Source: JBGPBY01 sp041481485 (GTDB taxonomy: Bacteria; Acidobacteriota; Terriglobia; 20CM-2-55-15). From it: 5,312 nt of DNA. The position numbers and the translations under genes are program-made. The notes beneath the pieces are model-generated. The model saw only the letters and a list, made by a program, of their open reading frames with translations, made no database searches and was not told the origin of the DNA. Position 1 is the first letter of the stretch. Each line of letters opens with the position of its first letter. The DNA is taken from contig JBGPBY010000508.1 in the NCBI GenBank assembly GCA_041481485.1, forward strand, positions 1 to 5,312, written 5' to 3'. Shown here one piece after another: positions 1 to 5,291 of the stretch.

Positions 1-20
1 GGTCATAGACCGCCCCTACA
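1..20. repeat. Partial hairpin repeat cut by the window edge
   Basis: The first 11 bases form GGTC-ATA-GACC, a 4-bp stem with a 3-base loop, and the right side continues as GCCCCTACA. If the left arm continues symmetrically beyond the edge (GGGC before GGTC), the full stem would be about 8 bp. On the minus strand this reads TGTAGGGGCGGTCTATGACC, which resembles short hairpin repeats I know from between genes in Acidobacteria-like genomes. It lies just downstream of the phosphoesterase stop, so it could also help stabilise or end that transcript, but no T-run follows it inside the window. The remaining bases up to 54 show nothing else. Confidence 0.4.
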
Positions 21-54
21 ATCGGAGTCGCATTCCATATCAGTCGCCCTCGGC

Positions 55-1281
55 CTACGGCTTTGCGATATCTTCCGCAAACAGCGACTTACCGGTGCGG
101 CTCTTGAGCGAAAGCTTCCATTCTTTCCCGTTCTTTGTAAGCAGCGTGTATCCAAACTCGCTTTGGCTTCCGCTCATGACGACGTTGGCTCCGTGAGCCA
201 GAGTGCCGTTGACGGATTTCTGAATCGACATCTGCAGATTCGTACCGCCGGTTCCGGCAACCAGCTGTGCGGGGCGGCCATGATCAAAGCTGAGCAGCTC
301 GAACAGATGCACGTGCCCAGACAAAATCATGCTGACACCTTTCACCGGTTTGCGGTCCCACGCCGTTTCCAGCGGAACGGACAACAAAATGGGAGCTTCA
401 TCTGCCGCACCGGGCCGGAATCCCCAGAACGGATGGTGATCCACCAACCATGCGTTGCTGACTCGCAACGACGCCAATTGTGAAGCGTATTGAGACACCT
501 GCTTCTCATCGGCAGAGTCTTCAACTGTGGCGGAGGAATCCATCATGACGAGATTCAACGATCCCAGTCTCACCACATAGATTGGGGAATACACATCGCA
601 GGACGGCTTCGCATTTCCCGGATCCAGATAATAAAACCAGCCGCGCCAGGAGCGATTGCAGTCTTCATGATTTCCGCGCGCGAACGCCCACGGAGCCGCG
701 CGTAGCAGGGGCGCGGCTGGAAGGAAAAAATCCGCATTCCACGTTTCCCAGTTGTCGCCGGCAGGAGTGCCTTTACACCGTGCTTCGGAGCCCGCCGGAC
801 AGGGGACTTCGCGGTAAAGGTAGTCTCCTACATGAATCACCAGATCCGGCGATTCCGTTGCCGCCTGCGAGGACACGCGCGCAAACGGCCACTGCTCCGG
901 ATCATTGCAGGCCTGAACCTGTGTTCCTTTAATGCGGCAGCCGGTATCGCCCAGCGCAACAATCTTTGATGGATTCCGTTTCGGAAGTGCCAGCGCTTGT
1001 CCGTTCACCGATACCGCTTTCGCATTGGTGGAAATAATCGCTTCGCACGCCGGCCGCAATCCTACCGGAACCGGCAAGCGGGGGCTCATGGATCGGCGCT
1101 GACCATCAACGATAATCTGCGGGCACGCCTGTATGGTGTCCACCACAATCCGTGCGACGACTCTTCCGTCCGCACCGAGCTCGACCCATGCCGTGGAAAG
1201 CGTCTCCGCGGGAGCCAATGATGGCAAGGCGAGCAGTAGAGCAGCAACAATGCCCGCAATACAAATGCTCCGAAGCTTCAC
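55..1281 (-). CDS. Exported calcineurin-like metallophosphoesterase, purple-acid-phosphatase-like motifs
   Basis: A 408-residue protein predicted to hydrolyse phosphomonoesters or phosphodiesters outside the cytoplasm with a two-metal centre; the substrate is unknown. Residues 1-25 are a signal peptide (VKLRS, hydrophobic core, cleavage after APA). Residues 26-105 form a small beta-rich N-terminal region. The catalytic domain carries all five metal-site blocks in order: GDTG at 111-114, GDYLY at 152-156, GNHE at 203-206, VDHH at 280-283 and GHVH at 322-325. The pattern GDxG/GDxxY/GNHE/VxxH/GHxH is that of purple acid phosphatases, in which the GDxxY tyrosine binds iron, although the protein could belong to a related bacterial branch. 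Eight cysteines in the mature part suggest disulfides and fit export. The start is GTG at 1281, because AGGAG sits 7 bases upstream and the signal peptide begins there. The frame is open further, to a GTG at 1392, but that stretch encodes a basic, unstructured segment running through repeat sequence. The gene is probably transcribed on its own. Confidence 0.93.
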   Translation of the reverse strand: MKLRSICIAGIVAALLLALPSLAPAETLSTAWVELGADGRVVARIVVDTIQACPQIIVDGQRRSMSPRLPVPVGLRPACEAIISTNAKAVSVNGQALALPKRNPSKIVALGDTGCRIKGTQVQACNDPEQWPFARVSSQAATESPDLVIHVGDYLYREVPCPAGSEARCKGTPAGDNWETWNADFFLPAAPLLRAAPWAFARGNHEDCNRSWRGWFYYLDPGNAKPSCDVYSPIYVVRLGSLNLVMMDSSATVEDSADEKQVSQYASQLASLRVSNAWLVDHHPFWGFRPGAADEAPILLSVPLETAWDRKPVKGVSMILSGHVHLFELLSFDHGRPAQLVAGTGGTNLQMSIQKSVNGTLAHGANVVMSGSQSEFGYTLLTKNGKEWKLSLKSRTGKSLFAEDIAKP

Positions 1282-1288
1282 AGTGAGT

Positions 1289-1293
1289 CTCCT
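1289..1293 (-). promoter_or_regulatory. Shine-Dalgarno that fixes the GTG start of the phosphoesterase
   Basis: On the minus strand AGGAG is followed by 7 bases and then GTG at 1281. This is ideal spacing and is the main reason for choosing GTG over the longer open frame, which has no comparable site. Confidence 0.8.
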
Positions 1294-1303
1294 TTTGCGC
1301 AGA

Positions 1304-1309
1304 AGTATA
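1304..1309 (-). promoter_or_regulatory. Candidate -10 box for the phosphoesterase gene
   Basis: On the minus strand TATACT differs from TATAAT at one position. It would place the transcript start near 1297, giving a short leader of about 16 bases that just contains the Shine-Dalgarno. No convincing -35 hexamer lies 16-19 bases upstream, so this is a weak or activator-dependent promoter if it is real. A separated inverted repeat, CGCAGA at 1298-1303 and TCTGCG at 1318-1323, straddles the box. Confidence 0.4.
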
Positions 1310-1350
1310 CCCGGCAGTCTGCGATTTCGTTGGTTGTAAGTGGGGACTGT

Positions 1351-1365
1351 CGCCGCTCCGCGGCT
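1351..1365. repeat. 15-bp hairpin repeat, copy A
   Basis: CGCCGCTCCGCGGCT is identical to copy B at 1421-1435, with 70 bases between corresponding positions. Inside it GCCGC-TCC-GCGGC is a perfect 5-bp stem with a 3-base loop (1352-1364). Similarity extends weakly on both sides: ACT lies two bases upstream in both copies, and AATTC lies three to four bases downstream in both. No T-run follows on either strand, so it is a poor intrinsic terminator. It is better read as a small dispersed intergenic repeat. Confidence 0.7.
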
Positions 1366-1388
1366 CTTAATTCTTTTCGGAACGGTTT

Positions 1389-1408
1389 CCACGGGCTTAT
1401 GCCCATGG
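1389..1408 (-). repeat. Intergenic hairpin, 8-bp stem
   Basis: On the minus strand CCATGGGC and GCCCGTGG pair around the loop ATAA. That gives seven Watson-Crick pairs plus one U-G wobble in RNA; on the plus strand the same position is a C-A mismatch, so the structure is better as minus-strand RNA. It sits between the two copies of the 15-bp repeat, downstream of the M16 operon. The bases that follow on the minus strand (AAACCG) are not a U-run, so factor-independent termination is not supported. Stabilising the operon's 3' end, or simply being part of a composite repeat, is more likely. Confidence 0.55.
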
Positions 1409-1420
1409 CTAGCGAACTAC

Positions 1421-1435
1421 CGCCGCTCCGCGGCT
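1421..1435. repeat. 15-bp hairpin repeat, copy B
   Basis: This is an exact second copy of the sequence at 1351-1365, with the GCCGC-TCC-GCGGC stem at 1422-1434. It lies 22 bases downstream of the stop codon of the second M16 gene. Together with copy A and the hairpin between them it fills most of the 175-base gap 1282-1456, which holds no credible gene. Confidence 0.7.
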
Positions 1436-1456
1436 TGGAATTCAGTTCAGTCGGAT

Positions 1457-2959
1457 TTACGGCACGGCGGTGCTCGTGACTATACCTAGTCTCTTCCCCT
1501 GAACATCGTAGCGCTCCACGGACCCGTATTTCTCCAGCACGCTGCGAATCTTGGACCCGTCACCGACAGCTACAACCTGCATGGTCGTTGGATCAATGTA
1601 CTTTTTCGCGACACGCTGAATATCCGCCGGCGTGACGGCCATCAGTTTCGTCGGATAGGTATCCCAGTAATCCTCCGGAAAGCCATAAATTTTTCGCGTC
1701 AGTGCGTAATTCACCAGTTCATCCGGGCTCTCCAAAGACAGGGCGAAGCTCGCCACGATCGCCCGTTTCGCGTCGTCCAACTCCTGATCGCCCACCGGTT
1801 GATCCCTCAGCCGCTGCAATTCATAAATGAATTCCGTCAATGCACCTTCGGTCACTTCGGTGCGCACTTCCGCGCTGGCGTTCCATGGGCCCGGGAATTT
1901 GCGCGCCGAAAAACTGCTGAAGGCGCCGTATGTGTAGCCTTTTTCCTCGCGCAGATTTTTGAACAGGCGGCCCGAACTTCCGCCGCCGAGCACCTGATTC
2001 AGTGCCACCATTACAAAGTAGTCCGGATCACGGCGATCGATCGCGATGTTGCCCATGACCAGGCTGGTCTGCACCGAATCGGGACGGTCGACCAGCATGA
2101 TTTTGCGCGCGGTCAACGGTTTGGGATTGGGTGGAAGTACTTCCTTCAGGTCGGTTCTCTTCCAGCTTGAAAGCGCCCTTTCCAGTTTCGGAACCAGCTC
2201 GGACGGCTTCACGTCTCCGGCAATTCCCATAATGGTGTTCTGCGGCGAATACCGTTCGCTATGCCATTTTGAAAGTATCGCGGGAGTCAGCGCATCCACA
2301 GTAGCCTGATTGGTGGTCACGTTTGCCGCCGGAAAATCTCCGTAGACGGCCCGGTTAAATCGCTCCATCATCAGAAACTCCGCAGAAGTTCGCTGCTGCT
2401 TCAATGCCACGGTCAGTTGCTGCTTGTGGCGATCGAGTTCATTTTGAGGAAACGATGGATTCAACAGAACGTCATTGGCGAGTTCAAACCACTTATCGAA
2501 GTTATCGCTCAGTCCGGACGCGCTGAGTATCGACACCGTCGACCCGTACGACGAAGAGACGGAAAGCGCGGCGCCCAACCGTTCGACTTCCTGCGAGATC
2601 TGAAGACTCGATCGCGATTTCGTTCCTTCGGTCATCATCTGGGCCGTAATGCGCGCCAGCCCCACCATATTCGCCGGCTCGAAAATCGGACCACTGGCAC
2701 CAACGCTATATTGGATCGAAACCAGCGGCAATCGATGATCCTCGATGATCAATACGGTCAGGCCATTCGACAACGTTGCCTCGGTAGCCCGCGGCAACTT
2801 CACTTTGAGAATTTCTTTGGAGACCGGCGCCTTGTTCTTCAGTTCCACCTGATTGCGCGGCGTGGACGGCTGTTCCGGTCCGCGCTGTTGAGCAGAAACG
2901 AAAACTCCAGTCAGGAAGAGCAAAGCAGAAGCAATCGTCAGTTTGAATAATCGGCCCAT
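1457..2959 (-). CDS. Exported M16 peptidase-like protein lacking the zinc site (partner subunit)
   Basis: A 500-residue M16 (pitrilysin/processing-peptidase) family protein. Residues 1-23 are a signal peptide cleaved after VSA. The N-terminal M16 lobe runs from about 55 to 260 and the C-terminal lobe from about 280 to 475. The place where active enzymes have HxxEH is clear from its surroundings, VGLA before and MMTEGT after, but it reads RITAQ (103-107), so both histidines and the glutamate are gone. The C-terminal lobe keeps the family's glycine-rich and Arg/Tyr segment, GGGSSGRLFKNLREEKGYTYG (325-345), with R337 and Y342/Y344 the likely substrate-binding pair. By analogy with alpha/beta mitochondrial processing peptidase and bacterial two-subunit M16B enzymes, it should be the non-catalytic half of a heterodimer with the product of the gene just upstream. 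Only one base separates the two genes. Degeneration of a former peptidase into a binding protein is the alternative. Confidence 0.93.
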   Translation of the reverse strand: MGRLFKLTIASALLFLTGVFVSAQQRGPEQPSTPRNQVELKNKAPVSKEILKVKLPRATEATLSNGLTVLIIEDHRLPLVSIQYSVGASGPIFEPANMVGLARITAQMMTEGTKSRSSLQISQEVERLGAALSVSSSYGSTVSILSASGLSDNFDKWFELANDVLLNPSFPQNELDRHKQQLTVALKQQRTSAEFLMMERFNRAVYGDFPAANVTTNQATVDALTPAILSKWHSERYSPQNTIMGIAGDVKPSELVPKLERALSSWKRTDLKEVLPPNPKPLTARKIMLVDRPDSVQTSLVMGNIAIDRRDPDYFVMVALNQVLGGGSSGRLFKNLREEKGYTYGAFSSFSARKFPGPWNASAEVRTEVTEGALTEFIYELQRLRDQPVGDQELDDAKRAIVASFALSLESPDELVNYALTRKIYGFPEDYWDTYPTKLMAVTPADIQRVAKKYIDPTTMQVVAVGDGSKIRSVLEKYGSVERYDVQGKRLGIVTSTAVP

Positions 2960-2960
2960 G

Positions 2961-4310
2961 TTACCGCCCTCCTCTTCCAGCCGGCGCAGGCTCCTGCTTT
3001 GCCGGCACCGTGGTCAGGACAGTCCGGTTTTCCGGGACGAAGTATTTCTTTGCGACTTCCTGAATCTTCGCCTTTGTTACGGCACTGTACTTTTGCGGCC
3101 ATGTGTTCACAAGGCTTGGATCGTTGTAGAAAACCGTCGATTCTCCCAGGTTTGTCGCGCGTCCCTGTGTGCTTTCCAGCTGCTCGACTCCGGCACGGCG
3201 AACCAGCATTCTCACTTTTTCAAGTTCCAGGTCGGTGATGGGTTTCGTCTTCAGATTTTCCAATTGGGCATAGATCAATTTTTCGATGGCTTTCGGATCC
3301 ACGCCGGGATTCAGCGTGGTGCTAATCCAGAACAGTCCCGGCCCGCGGCTTTCCTGCGCACCGGCGGAAACTTCCTGCACGAGGCGTTTATCCTTCACGA
3401 GTTCAAGATAAAGGCGCGACGACGTTCCCTCGGAAAGCACGAGTCCGGCAACCGACAGTGCATACCAGTCCGGAGTGTTTCCCGGCGGTATCTTGAACAC
3501 GATGTCGAGCTCATCGGCTTCTGCAAGCGGATCTTCAATGGTCTTGCGCCGTTCCGCCGTTTGTTTCGGCTCGGTCATGTCAGGCATCGGTGGAGGCGTC
3601 TGGCGCGGAATATCCTCGAAGTACTTTTGGATTTTGGCCAGTGCTTCGTCGTACTTGAAATCGCCGACCATGGTGAGCACCGCATTGTTCGGTGCGTAGT
3701 AAGTCTTGAAGAAATCCGCGACGTCCTTGACGGCCGCATTGTCGAGATCTTTCATGGATCCGATCGTCGAGTGTTTGTAGGCAAAATTGTCGTAAGCCAG
3801 CTCGAGCATGGCTTCATAGGTTTTGCCGTAAGGCTGATTATCGTAGCGTTCCCGGCGTTCTTCCTGCACGGTCTTGCGCTGATTGTCGAGATTTGCCTGA
3901 TTGATTACCAGCGACCGCATGCGATCGGCTTCAATGAACAACCCGAGATCGAGTTGATTGGCCGGCAATGTTTCAAAGTAAGCAGTCCGGTCCGCGGTGG
4001 TGTTACCGTTGGCTTCACCGCCATTGTTCTCGACAATGATCATGTGCTCGCCCTTGCCGACACTCTCTGAACCTTGAAACATCATGTGTTCGAAGAGGTG
4101 GGCAAAGCCGGTCTTTCCCATCTTCTCGTCGCGTGAACCGGCGTTATACGTCACCGCAACGGAATATGTGGGCGCGGAGTGATCTTCGGAAAGAATGACT
4201 CGCAGTCCGTTCTTCAGCGTGTACTGTCTGAAGACAATGCTTTGAGCGGTGGCGGACTGAAACCAGATGAGCAGTAACAGCGGGGCCAGGACGGTTCGTG
4301 AAGTTTTCAT
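2961..4310 (-). CDS. Exported M16 zinc metallopeptidase, catalytic subunit
   Basis: A 449-residue peptidase predicted to cut peptides or unfolded proteins in the periplasm. Residues 1-22 are a signal peptide cleaved after ATA. The N-terminal lobe (about 28-240) holds HLFEH at 71-75, the inverted zinc-binding HxxEH motif, and the distal glutamate in VQEERRER (E150/E151), at the usual distance of about 75 residues. The downstream NGGEANGNTTADRTAYF segment (96-112) is typical of active M16 enzymes. In the C-terminal lobe the usual LRExxGYxY segment has become LVKDKRLVQEV (304-314), so the Arg/Tyr substrate pair is missing. That pair is present in the neighbouring partner, implying a shared active site. 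The start is ATG at 4310, which overlaps the previous gene's TGA in an ATGA and begins the signal peptide directly. An in-frame TTG at 4322 is possible but less likely. The protein ends in a Pro/Gly/Arg-rich tail. Confidence 0.95.
   Translation of the reverse strand: MKTSRTVLAPLLLLIWFQSATAQSIVFRQYTLKNGLRVILSEDHSAPTYSVAVTYNAGSRDEKMGKTGFAHLFEHMMFQGSESVGKGEHMIIVENNGGEANGNTTADRTAYFETLPANQLDLGLFIEADRMRSLVINQANLDNQRKTVQEERRERYDNQPYGKTYEAMLELAYDNFAYKHSTIGSMKDLDNAAVKDVADFFKTYYAPNNAVLTMVGDFKYDEALAKIQKYFEDIPRQTPPPMPDMTEPKQTAERRKTIEDPLAEADELDIVFKIPPGNTPDWYALSVAGLVLSEGTSSRLYLELVKDKRLVQEVSAGAQESRGPGLFWISTTLNPGVDPKAIEKLIYAQLENLKTKPITDLELEKVRMLVRRAGVEQLESTQGRATNLGESTVFYNDPSLVNTWPQKYSAVTKAKIQEVAKKYFVPENRTVLTTVPAKQEPAPAGRGGR
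2968..2973 (-). promoter_or_regulatory. Strong Shine-Dalgarno of the second M16 gene
   Basis: A full AGGAGG on the minus strand lies 8 bases before the ATG at 2959. It is inside the last codons (the Gly/Arg-rich tail) of the upstream M16 gene. It suggests that the partner subunit is translated efficiently in its own right rather than only by coupling. Confidence 0.8.
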
Positions 4311-5167
4311 GATGACATCCAATCGACGCAGTCTTTCAGTTTCTCACGCATTTGCTCCGCCGGCAGATGAGCGCGGCGGCCGTGTCCAGGAAGGACCCAT
4401 TCAAAACGATAGTCCAGCAGTTTTCGCATGGAACGCGTTTGTTCCGGCCAAGAGTACCATGACACATCGCGGAAGGCGACGAGGCCACCGCGCCGGTCCG
4501 ACCATGCCAGATGATCACCGGTAAAAAGATACTTGTGACGATCCAGTAACACGACATGACCGCGCGTGTGGCCAGGCACCGGTATCGCAATAAGGTCTGG
4601 ATCGAGGTGAATCGCAGACTCGCCATCGAGAAGCTGTTCCGCATCTACAGCTCTGGAGTCGGCACGATGGATGATTCGTCTGCAGCCGAAGTGTTTGTGA
4701 AACTTTTCGTGGTCGGCAACATCATCCTGGTGCGTGAAAAACATGGTCGACACGCCGCCCAGCTTTTCAATTTGTTCCACCAGAGTTTTGGCGAATCGCG
4801 GTGAGTCCACCAGGACATTGCCTTCCCTGCGAACGATGAGATAGCTCGCAGCGCCATACGAATTCGGCGAGGCATAGCCACAGAAGTAGACATTGTCGTC
4901 GACGAGCTCCGGATAGGCTCGCGCGGCGGACTGAATATCGACTTTCCGGTGTGTACCGATAGAACCGGTCGGGCACGCCACCAGCGCCATTGCGGCGCGA
5001 TGAACTTCGGATTCTCCCTCCGGCTGATGGTAGACAATCGAGTGATCGGATTCTTCGCTGTACACCATTGGCGCAATCTGCCGGCAGAGATCGCAATCGA
5101 TACACGTGCTATCCACGAAGAATGTACCGGGCGCATTGGAGGAATAGCTGCGTTGTGGTGTTGCCAT
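4307..5167 (-). CDS. Ferredoxin/metallo-beta-lactamase-fold fusion protein
   Basis: A 286-residue protein with no signal peptide, so cytoplasmic. Residues about 15-75 are a one-cluster ferredoxin domain: C22xxC25xxC28 and C65-P66 would bind one 4Fe-4S cluster. From about 90 onward is a metallo-beta-lactamase fold. Its first metal motif reads THQDDVADH (145-153) in place of the usual THxHxDH: the second histidine is replaced by aspartate and two residues are added before the final Asp-His. The remaining ligands look normal: PGHTRGH (198-204), GDH (217-219) and PGHG (260-263). I recall this H-x-D-D-V-A-D-H variant in ferredoxin-MBL proteins of cyanobacteria and plants, so it is probably a family trait, but the reaction is not established to my knowledge. 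Electron transfer to a bound metal centre is an inference. The start is ATG at 5167; the frame is open to 5299, but that part is translated intergenic repeat. The gene is first in an operon with the two M16 genes, its stop overlapping the next ATG. Confidence 0.92.
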   Translation of the reverse strand: MATPQRSYSSNAPGTFFVDSTCIDCDLCRQIAPMVYSEESDHSIVYHQPEGESEVHRAAMALVACPTGSIGTHRKVDIQSAARAYPELVDDNVYFCGYASPNSYGAASYLIVRREGNVLVDSPRFAKTLVEQIEKLGGVSTMFFTHQDDVADHEKFHKHFGCRRIIHRADSRAVDAEQLLDGESAIHLDPDLIAIPVPGHTRGHVVLLDRHKYLFTGDHLAWSDRRGGLVAFRDVSWYSWPEQTRSMRKLLDYRFEWVLPGHGRRAHLPAEQMREKLKDCVDWMSS

Positions 5168-5180
5168 AGGGGAAAGAATT

Positions 5181-5186
5181 ATTGTA
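5181..5186 (-). promoter_or_regulatory. Candidate -10 box of the three-gene operon; near-leaderless start
   Basis: On the minus strand TACAAT matches TATAAT at five of six positions and lies 13 bases upstream of the ATG at 5167. A transcript start 6-7 bases after it leaves a leader of only about 7-8 bases. The bases before the ATG are pyrimidine-rich (TTCTTTCCCCT), with no Shine-Dalgarno. Short or absent leaders and the lack of a ribosome site fit each other, so the pair of observations supports the promoter. No good -35 hexamer is visible. Confidence 0.4.
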
Positions 5187-5217
5187 CCCCTGAGATGAAG
5201 AAAATGCCGCCTGTGGG

Positions 5218-5235
5218 CTCGTTTATGGAAACGAG
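5218..5235. promoter_or_regulatory. 18-bp palindrome upstream of the operon, possible operator
   Basis: CTCGTTT-ATGG-AAACGAG is a perfect 7-bp inverted repeat with a 4-base centre. Its centre lies about 50 bases before the transcript start predicted from the -10 box at 5181-5186, a position used by activators. It could equally be a small RNA hairpin from an upstream transcript. A perfect 7-bp inverted repeat is not very improbable by chance in 145 bases. Confidence 0.35.
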
Positions 5236-5242
5236 AAAGAAT

Positions 5243-5291
5243 GGGATTATCAAGAAATCCCTCTCCCAACGGGAGAGGGTTGGGTGAGGGG
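5243..5291. repeat. Dispersed-type repeat with competing hairpins
   Basis: CCCTCTCCC at 5259-5267 pairs perfectly with GGGAGAGGG at 5271-5279 (9-bp stem, 3-base loop AAC). Alternatively 5259-5270 pairs with GTTGGGTGAGGG at 5279-5290 at 11 of 12 positions around an 8-base loop. A third option pairs GGGATT (5243-5248) with AATCCC (5256-5261). Only one can form at a time. Sequences of the kind CCCTCTCCC...GGGAGAGGGTTGGGTGAGGG are, from memory, a frequent intergenic repeat in many unrelated bacterial genomes and give spurious peptides such as PNPLPLGEG. It lies upstream of the operon promoter candidate, so it more likely belongs to the 3' side of whatever lies beyond 5312. The stretch after 5291 shows nothing. 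Confidence 0.65.

Noticed and set aside
1282..1392. 37-residue N-terminal extension of the phosphoesterase starting at GTG 1392
   Set aside because: It would bury the signal peptide behind a basic segment, runs through repeat copy A and the candidate promoter, and lacks a Shine-Dalgarno. The GTG at 1281 has an ideal one.
1389..1434. Intrinsic terminator after the M16 operon
   Set aside because: The hairpins are good but no U-run follows on the minus strand, so I list them as repeats rather than a terminator.
1457..2959. Sequencing error or pseudogene as the explanation of the missing HxxEH
   Set aside because: The frame is intact over 500 codons with a signal peptide and conserved flanks, all three residues are replaced by in-frame substitutions, and the Arg/Tyr segment is kept. 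This is what a functional non-catalytic subunit looks like.
2943..4070. Long plus-strand open frame of 375 codons opposite the M16 genes
   Set aside because: It lies wholly antisense to two clear M16 genes with conserved motifs, crosses their junction, has no ribosome site I can see, and its product has no recognisable domain. It is open because of the codon bias of the opposite strand.
4311..4322. TTG start at 4322 for the catalytic M16 gene
   Set aside because: It adds only LDVI before a signal peptide that already begins properly at ATG 4310, and the ATGA overlap gives a natural coupled start.
4645..5136. Minus-strand open frame of 163 codons inside the ferredoxin-MBL gene
   Set aside because: It is an out-of-frame shadow of a gene with intact iron-sulfur and metal motifs, rich in Arg/Ser/Trp and without any family resemblance.
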